A stretch of 64,000 nt of DNA from positions 126,990 through 190,989 of the forward strand of contig WBZZ01000732.1 in NCBI GenBank assembly GCA_019918135.1. The letters are read 5' to 3'. Source of the stretch: Paulinella micropora (Eukaryota; Cercozoa; Imbricatea; Euglyphida; Paulinellidae). Shown here piece after piece: positions 28,319 through 39,349 of this stretch (position 1 is its first letter; every line of letters starts with the position of its first letter). The translations under genes and the position numbers were made by a program. The notes below the pieces were generated by a model. It had not been told where the DNA came from. It saw only the letters and a program-made list of their open reading frames with translations, and made no database searches.

Positions 28319-31300
28319 ATGAGCCTTGTTCGCGAGAAGACGGGCAAGAAGAGCCATACAAACAGCATTCCTGAGCTTGAGCAGGTCTTTGAAGACCGAT
28401 ATCAAACTTGGGAGTTCACGTTTAAGATGATAGCGACCTCTGAGAGCTCACAGCTAGGAGACATAGTTAGTTTCATTGCAAAGCATCCAGAGAAAGCTGA
28501 AGAGAAATACCCATGGGATGAGTCTGCATTTAGTGTAGATGAACAGTACAGTACAGAGTCAGACACTAGTGATAGTGACTCAGCAGCTCGTACAGAACTA
28601 AAGACACTTGCAACATCATCAGACGCTGAGGCCTCTATACCAAAAGAGAGCCAAGATGCACGCATGCGACCGAAAGAACGAAGTAAGTCAAAGAAAGAAA
28701 GAAGATCGAGAAGACGTAGACTAAAAGAAATGCTTAGGAAACGCAAGGAACACGCAAAGGCGATGCGAAAGCTAAGCATTTATGTTTCCGTTGCCTTCAA
28801 GCATCCAACACTCATAGCTTTATGCATGACTGTCTCGGATTGCAACCCTATACGCATGATGGTGCTTGTTAAGCGCCGGTATGGGAGTGCTAACGCAGCA
28901 GGAATGATAAAACGTATGCTTGTTTTTATTTCATCCTACCCAAGAGGGGACATTGAGTTGTGGCTAGATAGAAATAGGTATCTTGAAGAGTGCATTCAGC
29001 GCGACTACGGAGGTAAAATTCCTGACGAATTCTTTTCTTCTTTTCTCTTAATGAAGTTTAAGAAACATACAGTTTTCGCGGGGTTGGATACTATGGTATA
29101 CCAACTCGGTCGCGAAGACCGACTGAACCACCGTGAGGTGGAGAGAGTCATACGCCAAGTCTGGCAAAATTTTCGTTTGAATTCTGGTCCGGAATCTCGG
29201 GTAAACCAGACTAGGCAAATGACACACAAACCCAACACAACCACACTCATTCGCAGACCGGCACAAAGTACGTTTGTAGCTAAAGAGAGCGAGGGTGAGG
29301 AAGAGAAGGGTGGTTGCTACAAGTGTGGGGCAAAGGACCATTGGCGCGCGACGTGCCCAAAATTGCCTTGCACACGGTGCAAGGGCAAAAAGCACAATCG
29401 TGCTCAATGTCCTCGTGCGAAGACAATGGTGTTAGCACAGGGTGAGGACAACGGGAGAGTTAGTCCGGATGACGAGAGAGTTACCGTGCTAGAAGACGTA
29501 GCTATAGATCAAGCGGATGGTCTAGAGGGAGTGGGAGAGGAAGAGCAAGGTGAAGAGGAAGACGTTGATTTGTTTGAGGGAACTGTGTTTGTTTTGCATG
29601 ATGGTGGTGGTGGGGATGTTGAGGAGAGTGAAGAAGATGGTGATGCACCTGCTCCACCTCCTATCATACTATTGCCTGCCCCCACATCATCAACTCGCAA
29701 CATCGAAACAAAATCTCGTACATCAGTGCAAGGAGTAGAGAGGGCGAATGTGGTGAGAACTATTTCATTGCCTTCACTGCCTACACCTATTGCTGCGGTG
29801 CCATCACTGCTCATGCCTCCACCCCCACAGAGAGAGAACAAAAACAAACAAAAACCAACACCAAACCAAGACAGGATTGTCACAAAAGCATTGGTAGGTA
29901 GGGAGATAGTTGCAGCTGCACCTGCACTGACCAACACTCCACGTCCACCACACCAACCAACAAAGAGAGAACGAGAGAAGAAAATCACTCAACCAGTTCC
30001 ACAAACAACCACAGCACCCAAAACAACAAACAAGGATAGACAGCCTGAGAAAATTTCGTGCAACAAGCAATGCTGCGGGAAAACTTCACGGGGTAAACCT
30101 TGCAAAGTTCGTTTAGGGGCCCATCTGTTCGGGTCACCTCAAAGAATGGCAGATAGGCTAAACTATGATGACTATTGTAGCTATCATGCGAGACAGAGTG
30201 CCTTTTTTCCGTTCATAGACTTAGAACAGAGCGCAACAGACAGACCACCAGCAGCTGTCAATTATCCAAACGAAGAAAAGTTACGGGAAATAGCGAAAGA
30301 ATTTCTCGATAATATTATGTTCGGTAATTTACGCTGTGTAGCTGAAGGAGAGGACTGGAATTATCAACCCCCTCCTTGGGTTGCTAATCCTACCTCCTCA
30401 GCTACACTAAACATACTGACTTGGAGGTTTGTAGGTGACCTCCCACAGACCGGTCGCGGCGCCCCGGGAACTTCCCAGACCGACCTAGCTTCAAGTTTTG
30501 ACGCTGCGTCTCCGCGCAACAGGTCTGCCCTCAGCGTCCCTGAGGAAGAGGAACCGGTAAGCACCCCCTCCTCCACTTCCACCATCATACCACCATCTGT
30601 CATCTCACCTTACAGACTAGTCTCAAGCATTGACATGCAGACAGTTGGAGAGATAGCTAGTGAGTTGAAAAGATCAGGGGGAGTATGGGATGAGAGGAGA
30701 GTGATCGAGGTAGGAGGAAAGATAGACGAATACTTGACTGATGTGATGAGAGCTATTGAGCTAGTGACTGTGACTCACAACACAAGACATACCACTAGCC
30801 CATACTCCACCCAACACGACAACAAGCATTTCACTCCAACTACACCTGACACACCCAACACACCGAACGATGATGGGATAGAGGTTAGACTAGATCCCAC
30901 AGGTAGGTTTGTTGAGGTGACAGTTCCTCAGGAACTGATCACAGGTGCGTCTAGAGAGAGAATGAGTCAGTTGGACAGACAGGTAAGAGAAGTTATAACT
31001 AACCTGCAAGAAGAACTGAAAGGACAGATTCAGACTGGAATGCCTGATAGAGACTATGACCTAGACGACTCTGATGACGTCCCTGAGCTTATGTCATCAG
31101 AGCCGTCTGAGTTCTCAGAGTCTGAGGAAGAAGAACAGTCAAAAAAGAAAAGAAAGAAGAAGAAGTTGAAGAAGAAGAAGAAGAAAGAGAAGAAAAACAA
31201 ATCGAAGAAGAAACAAGACTCCACCACAGTCATGGCACACAGTAAGCTAGTAAAGAGCAAGCATGTGTATCAAGATAGCGGTGCGACTCAGTATGTCTGT

Positions 31301-31747
31301 CACGACGACACGATGATGAAAGAACGGAAGAAGATCAGTAAGGTAACATTCAGTACAGGGAATGGGACGAGAGTAATAGGAGAGGCAGGGTTGATGTGTG
31401 TAGCTAGAGTAGATGGAGAGGGGCGTATGCATAAAATTTGCAAGAGTGCCTACTACGATCCACTTATGCCAATCAACGTTGCCCCCACTGGCCCGATGGA
31501 CCATTTCCATCACAGAGCAGTGCTCCATCACTTAAAGCATCAAAATGGACAGATGTTCATCTTGAAGGGGGCACTGCCTGTGAAGGAAAAGGACATACTT
31601 GTCAGAGGGAGGATAACTAAAGCCTTGCTATACAGATGGGATAGCCATAAGGATAGTAAGTTAGATCCTAAGTGTCGTTTCACACCTAAGGGTGCGCCTG
31701 AGAGAGAGAGGGAGGCGGGGCAACAGGGTGAGAGAACCCAAGCATAA
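28319..31747 (+). CDS. E3 gag-protease polyprotein
   Basis: Start at ATG 28319, which lies inside the primer-binding site; the open frame extends back into the LTR. Contains a Ser/Asp-rich and basic segment, a gag helical region, a double knuckle (CYKCGAKDHWRATCPKLPC, then CKGKKHNRAQC), long Pro/Thr-rich linkers, a Cys-rich CCGKTSRGKPC segment, a Lys-rich stretch near 31140-31210, and the protease signature VYQDSGATQYVCHDD near 31265. The frame fails in a GA-rich run near 31700, before the integrase frame. Confidence 0.85.
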   Translation: MSLVREKTGKKSHTNSIPELEQVFEDRYQTWEFTFKMIATSESSQLGDIVSFIAKHPEKAEEKYPWDESAFSVDEQYSTESDTSDSDSAARTELKTLATSSDAEASIPKESQDARMRPKERSKSKKERRSRRRRLKEMLRKRKEHAKAMRKLSIYVSVAFKHPTLIALCMTVSDCNPIRMMVLVKRRYGSANAAGMIKRMLVFISSYPRGDIELWLDRNRYLEECIQRDYGGKIPDEFFSSFLLMKFKKHTVFAGLDTMVYQLGREDRLNHREVERVIRQVWQNFRLNSGPESRVNQTRQMTHKPNTTTLIRRPAQSTFVAKESEGEEEKGGCYKCGAKDHWRATCPKLPCTRCKGKKHNRAQCPRAKTMVLAQGEDNGRVSPDDERVTVLEDVAIDQADGLEGVGEEEQGEEEDVDLFEGTVFVLHDGGGGDVEESEEDGDAPAPPPIILLPAPTSSTRNIETKSRTSVQGVERANVVRTISLPSLPTPIAAVPSLLMPPPPQRENKNKQKPTPNQDRIVTKALVGREIVAAAPALTNTPRPPHQPTKREREKKITQPVPQTTTAPKTTNKDRQPEKISCNKQCCGKTSRGKPCKVRLGAHLFGSPQRMADRLNYDDYCSYHARQSAFFPFIDLEQSATDRPPAAVNYPNEEKLREIAKEFLDNIMFGNLRCVAEGEDWNYQPPPWVANPTSSATLNILTWRFVGDLPQTGRGAPGTSQTDLASSFDAASPRNRSALSVPEEEEPVSTPSSTSTIIPPSVISPYRLVSSIDMQTVGEIASELKRSGGVWDERRVIEVGGKIDEYLTDVMRAIELVTVTHNTRHTTSPYSTQHDNKHFTPTTPDTPNTPNDDGIEVRLDPTGRFVEVTVPQELITGASRERMSQLDRQVREVITNLQEELKGQIQTGMPDRDYDLDDSDDVPELMSSEPSEFSESEEEEQSKKKRKKKKLKKKKKKEKKNKSKKKQDSTTVMAHSKLVKSKHVYQDSGATQYVCHDDTMMKERKKISKVTFSTGNGTRVIGEAGLMCVARVDGEGRMHKICKSAYYDPLMPINVAPTGPMDHFHHRAVLHHLKHQNGQMFILKGALPVKEKDILVRGRITKALLYRWDSHKDSKLDPKCRFTPKGAPEREREAGQQGERTQA

Positions 31748-31800
31748 AACCCACACCCTCAGACAATAAAGGGACAATAGTAACAGCAAAAGAGAGTAAA

Positions 31801-32996
31801 GTGAGTATTAATTCATCTAAACTAATAATAAAGAATGCTGTTCTGTTTGTTAAGTACCCTTCTACTGTCAAGAGAGTGAGAGTGCTGCCTGCTATTATAG
31901 TGCATGCTATGGCGGGACATGTAAGCTGGGAAAGGACTAAAGCTTTAGCAGACGCCGTAGGCATTAAGCTAGTAGGTAGAGATGGTAGTCTAGAGAGTGC
32001 AAAAGAAGAATGTAGAATGTGTGAGCTATGCATGATTGCCAAAGCCAGCGTGTTGCCTCGATTTGCTTCCAATCATTTGCCTCGAGCAGAGAGAGTGGGA
32101 GAGATGTTGCATTGTGACACGCAAGGCCCGTGGAGAGTCATGTCACGGGAAGGAAGAAGGTATAAATTCACGGTTATGGACGATTTCTCGGGTTATGGTC
32201 TTGATTTCTACTTAAGATATAAAAATGAATTTATATCTTGCATACATAAAGCGATAGCGTTTATTGAGAGACAGACAGAGAGTAAAGTTAAAGTTGTAGT
32301 TTGCGACCAGGAATTCACGGCACCAAGAGAGATCAGTGAGAAATATAGCGATATTATATGGAAAGATGCAGCCACGGCTGATAAAGATGGTAATGCGAGA
32401 GCTGAGAGAATAAACGGGGTGACGGGGGGGCCTGCTCGCGCACTTAGGCAGCATGCTCGATTTCCGCCCAACTTTTGCTATATAATATATAACACTTACA
32501 GCCACAGCAAATAGGCAATATGGAACATACAGCCACAGTGCTATATAATATATTGCCTATAACTAAAGGACAACATATTAAGGGCACGTCGCCTTACCAA
32601 TTACTTTTCAAACGTGCACCACCATTGCACCAATTACGTCCAATTGGGTGCACGGGAGTGATGCACGTAGGAAAGGTCAATGGTAAAGGATCCGTGCCCG
32701 GTAAGTTAGTAAAGTTAGTAGGATACGATATGCATCGCAATTTATACAGAGTTTGGGATGGACAGAAAGTCTTGTCAGGCGTTAGAAATGTCCGTTTTGA
32801 TCTTAGTAGGGTAGGTGAGTCGATAGAACCTCAGGTAGCATGGGAAGATGCATCTGAGGGGGAGATAGACACACAGCCAGAATTCAGCGATGAATTAGAC
32901 CACAGCAACACACAGGGGTTCTCAGACACCGGGATAGCCATAGGAACTAGCCAGGTAGCCGATTTAGAACATTTAGAACCCAGTTCCACTGACTGA
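31801..32996 (+). pseudogene. E3 integrase, frame-broken
   Basis: 31801-32514 contains the pre-integrase HHCC-like part (HAMAGHVSWERTKAL ... CRMCELCMIAKA) and the core with HCDTQGPW, DDFSGYGLDFY and VVVCDQEFTAP; the Glu region reads GNARAERINGV. A frame change leads to 32520-32996, which holds the NILPITKGQHIKGTSPYQLL and PIGCTGVMHVGK segments that normally follow the core. Standard copia integrase layout. Confidence 0.85.
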
Positions 32997-33140
32997 TAGT
33001 CTAGTTGCACCATTCCCTCACAGTCCTACCACTAACCGCACGTAGACAGGGAGGTAGAGGATAAGGTAGAGGCCAAGCTAGAGACTGATCATGAACCTCA
33101 TGAGGTTGATGCAGTCCAGGGGGAGCAAATAGATGAGCGC

Positions 33141-35015
33141 ATGAGTATAGGGCCCTTGCCAGCAGATATGAACAGCTCAAACGCGCAACATGACACCCCA
33201 TCACAGTATGTAGAGGGTAAGGTCCCAACCAAGGGAGTAACATGGGAACAGAGCGACAGGATAACAGAAGCGAACATAGTCAGCGGAAAAAGAGTGAGAA
33301 AGCAAGTAGATCGACGCCGCACATCTACACATCATGTTACTGCTATGATTGACATGGATGATTGCATTTCACATGACGAAGCGAGTGAGTGGATGTTCTA
33401 CATACATTTGCCGCCAGACTTAGCCATAGAGGTATGACACTCAAGGATCTACAGGCAGGGATAGATAGAGAGCTACGTTCTATAGCGGAGTTTAAGACCT
33501 ACCAATGGGTAGACGAAAGCGAGGCTAGGAAAGCCGAAGTTAAGATAGTGGGATTAACTTGGGTGCATAAGGTTAAAACTGACCAAGATGGACTTCGATT
33601 CGTCAAGTCACGTTTATCCTTAAGGGGAGACCAGTTGCAACCGGTTATAAGTTATAATCCTGAACAGTTATACGTGCCATGCGCCAACCACAGATCAGTT
33701 TTGCTGCTTTGCAAGTTGACAGTTAGCTATGGTAGGAGACTTTACGGGGTAGACTTTAAAAACGCATATCTTAATGCCGACATGATTGACGCCATAATAT
33801 TATATACTCGCCCACCACACGGTGCATCCACGTTAGGGAGAGTAGGAAAGATATGGAAGGTCGTCAAAGCATTATACGGCGCTCCCCAGGCGGGGAAGCG
33901 GTGGTATAATATATTTTCCGGGCTTCTAAAAGAGTTAGGGTTTGTAACACTCCAATCTGACCCATGTATGTTTATGGAGAAAGGAGTGAAGATAGGGGAT
34001 GGAATAGTAGGCGTCTTCCATGTAGATGATCTCATTTTCGTGGCTCCTTATAGGCAAGCCTATGACAGATTTTGCGAGAAACTTGAGATGAACTTTCCCA
34101 TCAAAAGACTCGGGTTGGCAAAAGAACTCAAGGGGATGGAAATTATTCAGACGAAGTCGGAAATTATCCTAAGTCAGCAAAGTTACGCTCGGAAAGTTGT
34201 GAAATTTTACGGGTATGAACACTGCAAGCCCAGCGCAACTCCAGGATCAAAAACTGACCCTATGCCAATGGACGCGCAAGCTAGACTTAGACAGTTCTCC
34301 ATTCCACAGATAGTTGGGAGTTTGCTCTTTTTGGCCAAGATGACTAGGCCGGATATTGAGGAAGCCCTCAATTCTGCAAGCGTATTGCAGAATGTGGGCA
34401 AGACTTATTCCAAGCTAGGGAAGATAATCCGATATCTGAAGAATGATAGAGTACTTAGGTTCAGTAAAACAGAACTTAGTGCGGGAGGGAAGGCAGGACC
34501 TATTGGACCCATGACAGTTTGGCCCGATGCGGCTCACAGGGTTTGTTTAAAGACGGGTAAATCTCGTACTGGGTATGTAGTCTTAGTAGGAGGGGATCCC
34601 GTGGGTTGGTTGTCTAAACCGGCAGTCGAAAGTTGCCCTTTCATCGAATGACGCGGAAATTTTTGCTGCGAACGAGGCATTAAGGGAAGCTATGGCAATT
34701 CGCAACATGCGAAGCGAATTAGGCGTTCCGGAGCCCAAACCATTCGATGTTTACGAGGATAACGCACAAACCATACTAGCCGCACAACGCGGGTTAGCCG
34801 GACCACGCACGAAACACTTGCCTTTGGAGGAACACTACCTACATGAGCTACAACAGGAAGGCATAGCTTTATTTTGGAAGATAGGTGCTAAAGGTCAGTT
34901 AGGGGATGTTTTGACTAAGTATTTGCCCAAAGATCAAGCAGTCATGTTGTTGGACGTGTTCCGCCCCCAATTGGATTTGGATGCGCTTAGAAAGATGGCG
35001 CTTTCGGACGATTAA
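33141..35015 (+). pseudogene. E3 reverse transcriptase and RNase H
   Basis: A linker (33141-33437) precedes RVT_2: VDFKNAYLNADMIDAI (catalytic Asp), KALYGAPQAGKRWY, FHVDDLIFVAP (HVDD variant of YVDD) and LGLAKELKGMEI. RNase H is split by a frameshift at about 34650, with FIE|DAE-like sequence at the break, then VYEDNAQTILAAQ and FWKIGAKGQLGDVLTKYLP. Frames change near 33430 and 34650. Confidence 0.88.
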
Positions 35016-36331
35016 GATAGACATAGCCTTAGTAGGGGTTTTAACCGAAAATGACCAAGTCATTGGAGTAGTGACCGGAAATGAGTCCCAATACTCAATG
35101 TCGGAATCGCTTTACGTAATACGAGGGTCAACCTCGCTATTTGTTATATACCCAGCTTTATAGGTTGCGCTTTGGTGCCTGGATCAGCCGACTCGGAAGT
35201 GGGCTGCGTCATCGAACGACTTAGTGCTTCTGGACCCAAAGTCGTTAAGTAGCATCAGGCTCTTAAGGATTTTGTGTCCAAAAGCATTCTTGTAGCTCGC
35301 TAGGACTTGTCACCATGTTTATTTGTGCTTTTGGTGTCTTTGCCGTGCGCTACCCCTTTTTCCGTTGATAGGAACTTTACTTTAGGTAGCAGAGCATGGG
35401 ACGGGCCAAGAACTCAAGGCAAAGTCCGGAGGATTCGGGCCCCGATGCAAATGTTCGAGCAGGATTCGATCGAGGCGAGTTCGGGATCCTGAGGGCAATG
35501 AAATCCGCGGGATCAGCCAGCATTAACCGCTCGACATCTAATATTTTACATATATATTTTTTTTATAGGTACCCCTTGCCGGGGAAATGCTGCCGTTTTC
35601 ATTTTTGCTAAGTCACGCATTAATATTATATCATATAAATAGTATTTCCTTCTATATCTCGATATTATATAACTACTGCATTAATTTGGCATGATTATAT
35701 TTCATATTGTATATTTTATATGCATTTGCCTTCATAACTTTATTATATTATTCAATGCCACATTTTATATGTTACTATGTGATGTCTATATCTATACTTC
35801 ATATATATGGACATTATGTTTATCATATAAGCATTGGGATAGATAAATCATTAAATTTCACCGTAAATCGTATTAATGGATCAACATTTACTAAGTCGAC
35901 TTGTTGACTTATTATTTTTTTTGATTATATGTTATGTAATTTTCCGATGCATGATCATACTTCAAGTTTCAGCCGGGATGGTCTCAACTTTTACCTTTTT
36001 CAATTTGAGAGGTTAGGTGAGAGTAGTTGTTAATCGTCTTCTCGTCAGAGAGGCCTTGCTTTACCGTGGGACGCCAGCCTTGCATGTAATCTCATTGATA
36101 TAATAATCCATGCCGCGGTAAGTGGGGTAGCCACTTCTGACTCTATTTCTTAGAGAGAGTGAGGGTAAGTAATAACCTTCTTTGGGTCTGGCCTTTCAGC
36201 GCCAACGTGAGTGATAGGGCATAGACATGTTAATTCATTTATGATCCTAAGGTCCTTGGTGCGGACTTAATAATAAACCATATTATTACTAAGCAGTCAA
36301 GGCGGATTAGTTTACGTCCTTCGAGGGGGAG
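35016..36331 (+). other. Long non-coding 3' region of E3
   Basis: About 1.3 kb between RNase H and the 3' LTR. Two parts: 35016-35520 of mixed composition and 35520-35950 very AT-rich with ATAT runs. No frame looks coding. It ends with the polypurine tract. Confidence 0.6.
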
Positions 36332-36851
36332 CGTCGGAGATATACCGTTACCGGGAATATCCGTTACCTAGTTTGTCTTCATTGGCAAATTCACGTAAAC
36401 TTATTCTCGACCGGCCCTCTTTGCTAATTACCTATGTAATACTATTTTTGCATACTTGTTTACTTGAGTTGTACAATACATCTTGTCTAGACATTCTTGA
36501 ATCATCAAGAATAAGGCATTGTCCCCGTCGGAACTTATGTAGGCCAGTCAATTGTAGAACGGATAGCATAGATGGAACGGATAGGTGTCGTAGCTAGGGT
36601 GCTCAAGCAGCACAGTCTGTACCTCAGAATTAAAAGGTAACCACACTGCATAAGTGAACTGTAAACACTTGGACAATAATAACGGATTAGTAATACTGGG
36701 ACGCTAGTATTGACTAGTTATTGAATATAGAGAGTGACCAATCGCCTCACGGCATTGCCCACCCTCTGCGCTTAATAACCTTTTATTCCGGCAAGTACCG
36801 TTGCCCGTCAGCTAGTGGGTCTTCCGGCTCGGAAGATTTACAACTCTGTCG
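36332..36851 (+). repeat. E3 3' LTR
   Basis: 520 bp copy immediately followed by target duplication AGGTC. Confidence 0.92.
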
Positions 36852-37298
36852 AGGTCGGCAACCTTTTCATCGATTGAACGCAGCACCTTGTAGGCCTGCA
36901 GCACCTCGCCATACTGTTGCGCATGTTTGAAGTCGAGGTCAATGGTGGTCTTGGCTGACTTGTTGCCTTGGTCGTACGTGCTCGGGTCCCAGGCAAGCTG
37001 CATGGCGGGCAGAACCAGCGTCAGGCTCTTTTTGTCGTAGCACAAATTCGCGAAAGTACTCCCGTACGCATTCCTTGGCTGATCAGACAGGCGGAGCTTT
37101 TTCGGGTCGGCTGCCGGGTCAAAGGCACTGACCTGGTTGTTGTCTACGACGATGGACATTGGTTGAATTCTGGCCCGGGTCTCTCTCTCTCTAAAGGATA
37201 TACACGCGACTTCTTTTAAATCTCAAACTTTAAATGGCGGCCGTTGGAAACCCGAAAAAAGGAAACGGAAATAAGCGCGACGATTACTCGGTCAAAAA

Positions 37299-38245
37299 AT
37301 GAGCTACCGCTTTCTGTGGAGGTCGCATTCTAGCGGCACAGCTTTCCGTCGGGCACTCGACCCGCTGTCGCCTCTGCTGCTGGAGGCCAGGGTTGAAGCG
37401 ACCGCCGAAAAGCTTGTTCTGTGCAGCGCGCCCGACGGGCTAGTTGCCCAGTTTACGGTGCTTTCTCTCGGGCACCGCAAATAACGGCGAATATGTCTCG
37501 CTCTCGTGCCCAAAATGCGTGTTTTCGCTCGACTTGAAAGAAATCCAGTGCTGGCTGAGCACGTTTCGCGAGGGACAACAGACTTTGTGTAAAATTTTGG
37601 AACGACAACAAAACGTTTCAGCACTACAGCGACCTGACCTCGCTGCTCGTGTCCCAAGAAGCGGCGTTCCTACCGACGACCGAGTGGACTGATGTCGACC
37701 GACTCGTCGAAGTCTCCGGGCCCGCGCTGAACGCCGTCATCAGGCACCATTCCAAGAGCAATTTGCACTGCCGTCTGTTCGTGGAAGGGGACAGGCTCTG
37801 TACCGAGTCCTCGCTGAGGGCAGTGGACGCGAGTCGGCTCGCACTTCGCTTGGCGGCATCGCTCTGCTGGCAGAGGACAAGGAATCGCTCTTGCGCTCAG
37901 AACTCTGACCTGTCGAAGACACCGGCCGAGCGCGACTGTGTCTACTCACTTGAAACGCTTAAGAAAGTGCTCAAGTCATGCGCTTTTCAAGAGAAAAAGA
38001 CGGGTCGAGTCTTGGTCGGCGCTGCGCCGAATGTGCTGCACCTCGTATTTAAACGGGAAGGCGGTCCGTGGCTCAAGTACGCGATTCTGGCCGACGCCAA
38101 TGAACCGCCTCCTCCTCTGCCCACGCTGGCGCCGCTCGCCCTGACCACCGACAGCGCCGCCGAGGAGGAAGAACAGCGCAAAGTGGTTAAGCGCAAGAAG
38201 AAGAACACGATGCGGAAGAGAGACGAATGCCTGGCAGGCGCTTAA
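37299..38245 (+). pseudogene. PCNA-like DNA sliding clamp, frameshifted
   Basis: Three frames chain: 37299-37484, 37444-37692, 37649-38245. The first reads AFRRALDPLSPLLLEARVEA then LVLCSAPDGLVAQF, matching the opening helix and strand of PCNA, where Leu-lysine helices are followed by a short 'all-important site' strand. The last reads VYSLETLKKVLKSCAF and APNVLHLVFKREGGPWLKYAILAD, matching the C-terminal PCNA strands that end near the hydrophobic pocket for partners. A basic tail (KVVKRKKKNTMRKR) is extra. Total about 310 codons against about 260 usual. It would tether the polymerase to DNA. It is divergently oriented from the possible SSB gene. The call rests on end motifs and layout. Confidence 0.5.
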
Positions 38246-38660
38246 GCCTTTTCAGCATGTACTTTTTACCAGAGAGCTTACTAATAAACGTCTTTTGTGT
38301 TTCCTTTCTGTGCACTGGCACGTACCAATTCATAACCCGTCCTACTGCCCTGAAAACCGAGATGTCTAACGGGCCGCCGTAGTCTACTAGCTCGTGGCGT
38401 GGCGGCGCCGGCTGAACTAGCTGCTTGTGTAGATTGACTCTTAGGAAGCTGTGCAGCAGGTCCATTGAACGCGAACGCAGCGTCTCCGCTATACCATATT
38501 CCGCAAATACGGCCGCGCAGCCCATAGAGCAAACGTGACCCCAGACGAACAGTTCTTCGTCCACGTGTGCTATCGGCAAGCCATACCATTTGCCGTCGTC
38601 CCGCGCGCAGCCGTACGAGCAGTGCAGACATTTGCCCTTGTAAACTTCTGTGCCCTCCAT
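38187..38660 (-). CDS. VLTF2-like late transcription factor
   Basis: 157 aa, open, starting MEGTEVYKGKCLHCSYG at 38660. Residues 11-49 give CLHC ... LPIAHVDEELFVWGHVCSMGC: a Cys-X2-Cys, a Leu-Pro, and a Phe-X2-Gly-X2-Cys-Ser-X2-Cys pattern typical of the treble-clef finger of VLTF2-like proteins. Further on, APPRHELVDYGGPLDISVFR matches the 'Pro-Arg-X2-Leu-X3-Gly-Gly ... Phe-Arg' segment seen in the same proteins. It should activate late viral promoters. The last 20 residues overlap the 3' end of the convergent PCNA-like gene and may be read-through past a lost stop. AAAAAAG sits directly before the ATG. Confidence 0.6.
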   Translation of the reverse strand: MEGTEVYKGKCLHCSYGCARDDGKWYGLPIAHVDEELFVWGHVCSMGCAAVFAEYGIAETLRSRSMDLLHSFLRVNLHKQLVQPAPPRHELVDYGGPLDISVFRAVGRVMNWYVPVHRKETQKTFISKLSGKKYMLKRLKRLPGIRLSSASCSSSCA

Positions 38661-39051
38661 CTTTTTTGTGTGTGCGCAGCCGGTGACTCTTCCCTTCCCT
38701 TGTGTTTCAAATCTTGAATCTCAAACGCTCGCGGTTCAAGATCTGTTTCATTTCTTTCTCGCTAGCCGGCCGTCATTTTTGTACATGTCCTGCGAACACG
38801 TCTGGACCTTCAGCTTAGCAACAACCGATACGTACTGCTCCAAGTGTGGCCTGGTCAAGACAGAGCAGGAGCTGTACACTTCGCAATACTGGCTAGTCAA
38901 CGGCCAGATGCCCCGAAAGCAGTCGGCCCCTCCCAGACATGTCGGCTACACGAGACTTTCTCGTTTTCGTCAGATAACAAGAGAGACATTCAACCTGCGA
39001 GGTGTGAATCAATCTGCGTCGTGTGTCAGCCCGGCCTTGTTAGCACAGGCG

Positions 39052-39345
39052 CTTTACATTACAATAACGGTTAGAATAATTTCTGACAGCAGTTACTCGT
39101 GATATGACAAGTTACGTCATTTATTATATGTCGATAGGACTGATTTACCTATTATTTACGACTGACCTAATTAATGACTTTGGCATTGTCAGCCAGTCAC
39201 ATGTTATGGTTTTGCCGCCTTCAGTTTGGTGGTAATAATTTTACTCAGTAAATCTCTCACAATCTGTTCAACTGCGAACTACCAAAGTGTCCCGGTCTTC
39301 AACCCGGCCTCTGTCAACTAAGCTACCGGATTTATTAATACATTG
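39052..39345 (+). repeat. E4 5' LTR
   Basis: 294 bp, with an extra base in GATATGACAAGTTACG compared with the other copies. Confidence 0.9.
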
Positions 39346-39349
39346 GGCT

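Larger units (their letters stand above)
27795..36851 (+). mobile_element. E3: copia-type LTR retrotransposon, 9.06 kb
   Basis: LTRs of 520 bp at 27795-28314 and 36332-36851, flanked by AGGTC (27790-27794, 36852-36856). Ends CGTCGGAG...CTCTGTCG form an imperfect inverted repeat. Primer-site-like GGTTAATGAGCC overlaps the 5' LTR end, and the polypurine tract CGAGGGGGAG (36322-36331) precedes the 3' LTR. Internal order gag, protease, integrase, RT, RNase H. Coding frames are broken in several places. No MYND finger. It is unrelated at DNA level to E1/E4 and E2. Confidence 0.95.
27357..37159 (-). pseudogene. Conserved viral protein, possible ssDNA-binding protein; open frame split only by E3
   Basis: Pieces 37159-36852 and 27789-27357 on the minus strand. 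Subtracting E3 and one AGGTC copy gives a single frame of about 246 codons with no stop. It starts MSIVVDNNQVSAFDPA; the central NAYGSTFANLCYDKK then LTLVLPAMQLAWDPS resembles the opening of nucleocytovirus ssDNA-binding-like proteins (Tyr-Gly, a short strand, then a Pro-Met/aromatic strand). A KSAKTTIDLDF strand, a basic middle and an acidic tail (SGDESGEGGASAMDLSVDLV) follow; acidic tails are common in such proteins. The family call is a pattern match only. Neighbours are RNR and PCNA, consistent with a replication role. Confidence 0.45.
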
